Notes under the pieces: generated by a model
Told to the model about the DNA's origin: nothing
Databases searched by the model: none
The model's input: the letters and a program-made list of their open reading frames with translations, nothing else
Program-made: the position numbers and the translations under genes
Shown here: piece after piece, positions 30,012-32,239 of the stretch
Numbering within the stretch: the first letter of the stretch is position 1
Layout of the letters: each line of letters opens with the position of its first letter
Assembly: GCA_900757615.1 (NCBI GenBank)
Contig: CAAEON010000001.1
Coordinates: 1 to 32,239, forward strand
Source of the DNA: an uncultured Collinsella sp.
GTDB lineage: Bacteria; Actinomycetota; Coriobacteriia; Coriobacteriales; Coriobacteriaceae
Direction: 5' to 3'
Length of the DNA: 32,239 nt

Positions 30012-31682
30012 CTAAACCTCCATGACGACCGGGATGATCATCGGACGGGTGCGCGTACGGCTCCAGATAAAGTTAGAGAGCGAATCGCGCACGGCCTTGC
30101 GAATGGCATCGGAACCGCTGCTCGTGAAGCTGAATTTGCCCTTCTCGATCGTCTTCATGATGGATGCGGAGGCATCCTCGGAGAACTGGTCGTCGATGGC
30201 AAACGAAACACCGCGGCCCGAGAACTCGATGGCCTCGATCTTCTTGTGCTTGAGCGAGACGATGGCAACAGCGGTAACCATACCGTCATTGGCGAGCTTT
30301 TGGCGATCGCGCAGGACGATGGGGTCGGTATCGCCGATACGCAGGCCGTCGACGTAGACGACGCCGGACTCGACGGGCGTACCGCGCTTGACGATACCGC
30401 CGCGCATCTCGAGCGTGTCGCCGTTATCGAGGATAAAGATATGGTCGTCCTTGAGACCCATCTTGCGGGCCAGCTGGGCGTGTGCCCGCAGATGCACGGC
30501 CTCACCGTGAACAGGCATAAAGTACGTGGGCTTGGCCATGGCCATCAGGAGCTTGAGCTCCTCCTGGCTGCCGTGACCCGAGACGTGGACGAGAGCGCGA
30601 TTCTTATCCCACACGTCGCAGCCGAGCTTGGCCAGGCTGTTGACGACCTGCTGGACGGCCTTCTCGTTACCGGGAACAGGAGTTGCCGAAAGGATTACGG
30701 TATCGCCCTCGTGAATGGAGAGCGTCTTGTGCTCGCCATTGGCCATGCGGGACAGGGCCGACAGCGGCTCACCCTGAGAACCAGTGCACATGACGACAAT
30801 CTTGTCGTCGGGCAGGTTATCAATGTCGAAGGCATCGATGATATCGGTGTCGTCAATGTTGAGGTAGCCCAGCTCACGTGCCACGCGGGTGTTCGTGAGC
30901 ATGGAGCGACCGGTCACAACGACCTTACGGCCGCACTTGCGGGCGGCATCGCAGATCTGCTGCAGACGATGGATGTGGCTCGAGAACGACGCGACGAACA
31001 CGCGACCCGGCGCATTCTTGATGGCGTGCAGCAGGTTGGGACCAACCTCGGCCTCAGACTTGGTAAAGCCGGGAACCGTGGCGTTGGTGGAGTCGGAAAG
31101 CAGCAGGTCGATGCCCTGCTTGGCAAAGCGGCTGATAGCGGCATAGTCGGGCGTAACGCCGTCGATGGGCGTCTGGTCGAGCTTAAAGTCGCCGGTATGC
31201 ATAACAGTGCCCTGGTTGGTACGAATGAACACGCCCAGAGCGCCGGGGATGGAGTGCGTCATCGAGAAGAAGTCGAGCGAGATGCCGCCGAGGTTGACAT
31301 GGCTGCCGCCCTTGACCTCGCGGAACTTGGGTGCGCGGATGCGGAACTCAGAAAGCTTGCCCTCGATAAAGCCAAGCGTCAGCTTGCTCGAGAAGATGGG
31401 CACCTTATTGTTGAGGTCCTGCAGCAGATACGGAAGCGAACCGGTGTGGTCCTCGTGGCCGTGGGTGACGACGATACCGCGGAGCTTCTCCTCGTTCTCA
31501 AGAACGTAGGTGTAGTCAGGAAGCACCAGATCGATACCGGGCTGGGAGTCGTCGGGGAACATGAGGCCGGCGTCGACGAGCACCATGTCGTCGCCGCACT
31601 CGAAGACCGTCATGTTCTTGCCGATGCCGTCAAGACCGCCGAGCGGGATGATCTTCAAGGGAGATGATTTTTTAGCTGCCAT
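30012..31682 (-). CDS. rnj: Ribonuclease J
   Basis: Metallo-beta-lactamase/beta-CASP ribonuclease with 5'-exonuclease and endonuclease activity, central to RNA decay. The 556-residue protein has IIPLGGLDGIGKNMTVFE at the start, the metal site HGHEDHTG near residue 74, HTGDFKLDQTP, LLSDSTNAT, the beta-CASP SFSSHIHRLQQI and CTGSQGEPLSALSRMA, and HVSGHGSQEELKLL, then a C-terminal domain. I start at MAAKKSS (ATG 31682), which gives the family length. A longer frame from 31835 would add a Cys-rich leader lacking family similarity. AAAGGA is too distant (about 14-16 bases) to be a normal ribosome-binding site. It heads the unit that runs to cinA; the promoter is not clear. Confidence 0.95.
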   Translation of the reverse strand: MAAKKSSPLKIIPLGGLDGIGKNMTVFECGDDMVLVDAGLMFPDDSQPGIDLVLPDYTYVLENEEKLRGIVVTHGHEDHTGSLPYLLQDLNNKVPIFSSKLTLGFIEGKLSEFRIRAPKFREVKGGSHVNLGGISLDFFSMTHSIPGALGVFIRTNQGTVMHTGDFKLDQTPIDGVTPDYAAISRFAKQGIDLLLSDSTNATVPGFTKSEAEVGPNLLHAIKNAPGRVFVASFSSHIHRLQQICDAARKCGRKVVVTGRSMLTNTRVARELGYLNIDDTDIIDAFDIDNLPDDKIVVMCTGSQGEPLSALSRMANGEHKTLSIHEGDTVILSATPVPGNEKAVQQVVNSLAKLGCDVWDKNRALVHVSGHGSQEELKLLMAMAKPTYFMPVHGEAVHLRAHAQLARKMGLKDDHIFILDNGDTLEMRGGIVKRGTPVESGVVYVDGLRIGDTDPIVLRDRQKLANDGMVTAVAIVSLKHKKIEAIEFSGRGVSFAIDDQFSEDASASIMKTIEKGKFSFTSSGSDAIRKAVRDSLSNFIWSRTRTRPMIIPVVMEV

Positions 31683-31870
31683 AGGTGAGTGTTGTTTCCT
31701 TTCTTCGAAACGGGTCTGGAACAACCGGCGGGGCGCTTCTGGCAAACCGACCGTCGGGAACGTACAAACATGCATCGCAGGATCAATGCAATAACCACAG
31801 TATGATACCCATTTGCACAACAACAGACCACCCATGCATCAAAGCCCCATCCGAACTGGTCCATCCCGCC
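31683..31870 (-). other. Upstream region of the RNase J gene
   Basis: No gene is seen. GATGCATG occurs twice (about 31755-31763 and 31833-31841, minus strand). No convincing promoter pair could be chosen; TATCAT and CATACT near 31800-31806 are -10 candidates without a good -35. Confidence 0.35.
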
Positions 31871-32002
31871 GGTTTCCCGTGGGGGGGCACTGATGAAGTT
31901 TCCTGCTCTACAGTCCTGCTCACGACGGAGGCCACATTAAGTGGCCTCCTGTTCGTGCGGAACTCGCGATAAACTTCATCAGTGCCCGCCCCACGGGAAA
32001 CC
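31871..32002. repeat. Palindromic repeat element C (copy 1 of family 2)
   Basis: Outer arms of about 31 bases (31871-31901 with 31971-32002) match except for one extra C in the right arm. Inside, a core from GTTTCCTGCTC to CTCGCGATAAAC surrounds a perfect 9-bp hairpin, GGAGGCCAC (31927-31935) with GTGGCCTCC (31941-31949), loop ATTAA. The core recurs inverted at 32158-32239 with a changed but still paired hairpin. Confidence 0.85.
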
Positions 32003-32157
32003 TACCAAAAAAAGACAGGTTTGTTTTGATCGGTTTTATCTGGGAAGATGCTGCTGCGGCTATCTACAGATCTGAAATCTGACTACTGAATAGACTGTCT
32101 AACTAAATAGCGAGCGGCACTAACCAGCCCTTTTGCTTGCGCCCGGGAGGGCCGCAT
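32003..32157. other. Spacer between repeat elements C and D
   Basis: No gene found. Minor dyads only: AAACCT/AGGTTT around 31998-32022 and CAGAT/ATCTG around 32076-32090. Confidence 0.3.
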
Positions 32158-32239
32158 ATGAAGTTTATCGCGAGTTCCGCACGCAAAGGAAAGCACTTAA
32201 TGTGCTTTCCGTCTTGCGCAGGACTGTAGAGCAGGAAAC
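32158..32239. repeat. Palindromic repeat element D (inverted copy of family 2, cut by the window edge)
   Basis: The reverse complement of the element C core, from ATGAAGTTTATCGCGAG to GTAGAGCAGGAAAC. Its hairpin is GGAAAGCAC (32189-32197) with GTGCTTTCC (32202-32210): three base pairs differ from element C and all three changes are matched on the other arm. The window ends about where the second ATGAAGTTT-type arm should begin. Confidence 0.8.

Noticed and set aside
29838..31667. A 609-codon open frame opposite the RNase J gene
   Set aside because: Antisense shadow. The minus-strand protein has all RNase J motifs.
31683..31835. N-terminal extension of RNase J
   Set aside because: The extra 51 residues are Cys-rich and unlike the family, and the ATG at 31682 gives the normal length.
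31927..31949. Hairpin of element C as an ordinary terminator
   Set aside because: No U-run on either side, and the whole surrounding core is repeated at 32158-32239, so it is part of a repeat element.

Overview
The window looks like a chromosomal stretch from a Coriobacteriia actinobacterium, most likely Collinsella or a close relative. That is inferred from the moderately high GC, from actinobacterial gene neighbourhoods (pgsA-like, then a GarA-like FHA protein, then a MerR regulator; nrdR, then a LysM protein, then divergent lexA), and from a second block whose order resembles Firmicutes (cinA, recA, rny, spoVS, miaB). No rRNA or tRNA gene and no CRISPR array is visible, so the genus rests on gene content only.

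Layout. 1-1836 (minus) is a three-gene ABC exporter of the lantibiotic-immunity type, visibly richer in GC than its surroundings; its last permease runs off the left edge. 1837-2232 is an intergenic region full of dyads. 2233-6046 (plus) carries a CDP-alcohol phosphatidyltransferase, a GarA/OdhI-like FHA protein, a MerR regulator, apt and a secreted NlpC/P60 peptidase, closed by a clear terminator. 6226-8869 holds degV (plus), a DUF1836 regulator (minus) and trxB (minus); the degV and DUF1836 promoters share an operator motif. 8988-10289 (plus) is a diacylglycerol glucosyltransferase-like gene. 10290-10682 is a gene-free stretch with two inverted copies of a long palindromic repeat. 10683-12075 (minus) is dut-nrdR-LysM, divergent from lexA (plus) across a region with three LexA boxes; lexA is followed by a DUF1624 membrane protein.

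13572-31682 is one long minus-strand block in at least three transcription units. The first (RNase J, ftsK, rodZ-like, yajQ, rimO, pgsA, cinA) ends at a hairpin near 22610. The second (recA, recX) starts from a promoter with a LexA box in its spacer. The third (rny, an orphan GHKL ATPase, spoVS, miaB, miaA, hflX) has its own sigma-A-like promoter at 20429-20457. Many junctions are one-base stop/start overlaps or very short gaps, which suggests translational coupling. Themes are RNA turnover (RNase J, RNase Y), tRNA and ribosome modification (MiaA, MiaB, RimO, HflX), SOS repair (LexA, RecA, RecX, LysM protein), envelope and division (FtsK, RodZ, NlpC/P60) and lipid synthesis (two CDP-alcohol transferases, glucosyltransferase, DegV).

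The least explained material is intergenic. There are two families of structured repeat elements, one pair at 10303-10406 and 10565-10667 and one pair at 31871-32002 and 32158-32239 (cut by the right edge). Each has a conserved core; stem differences between copies are matched on both arms.
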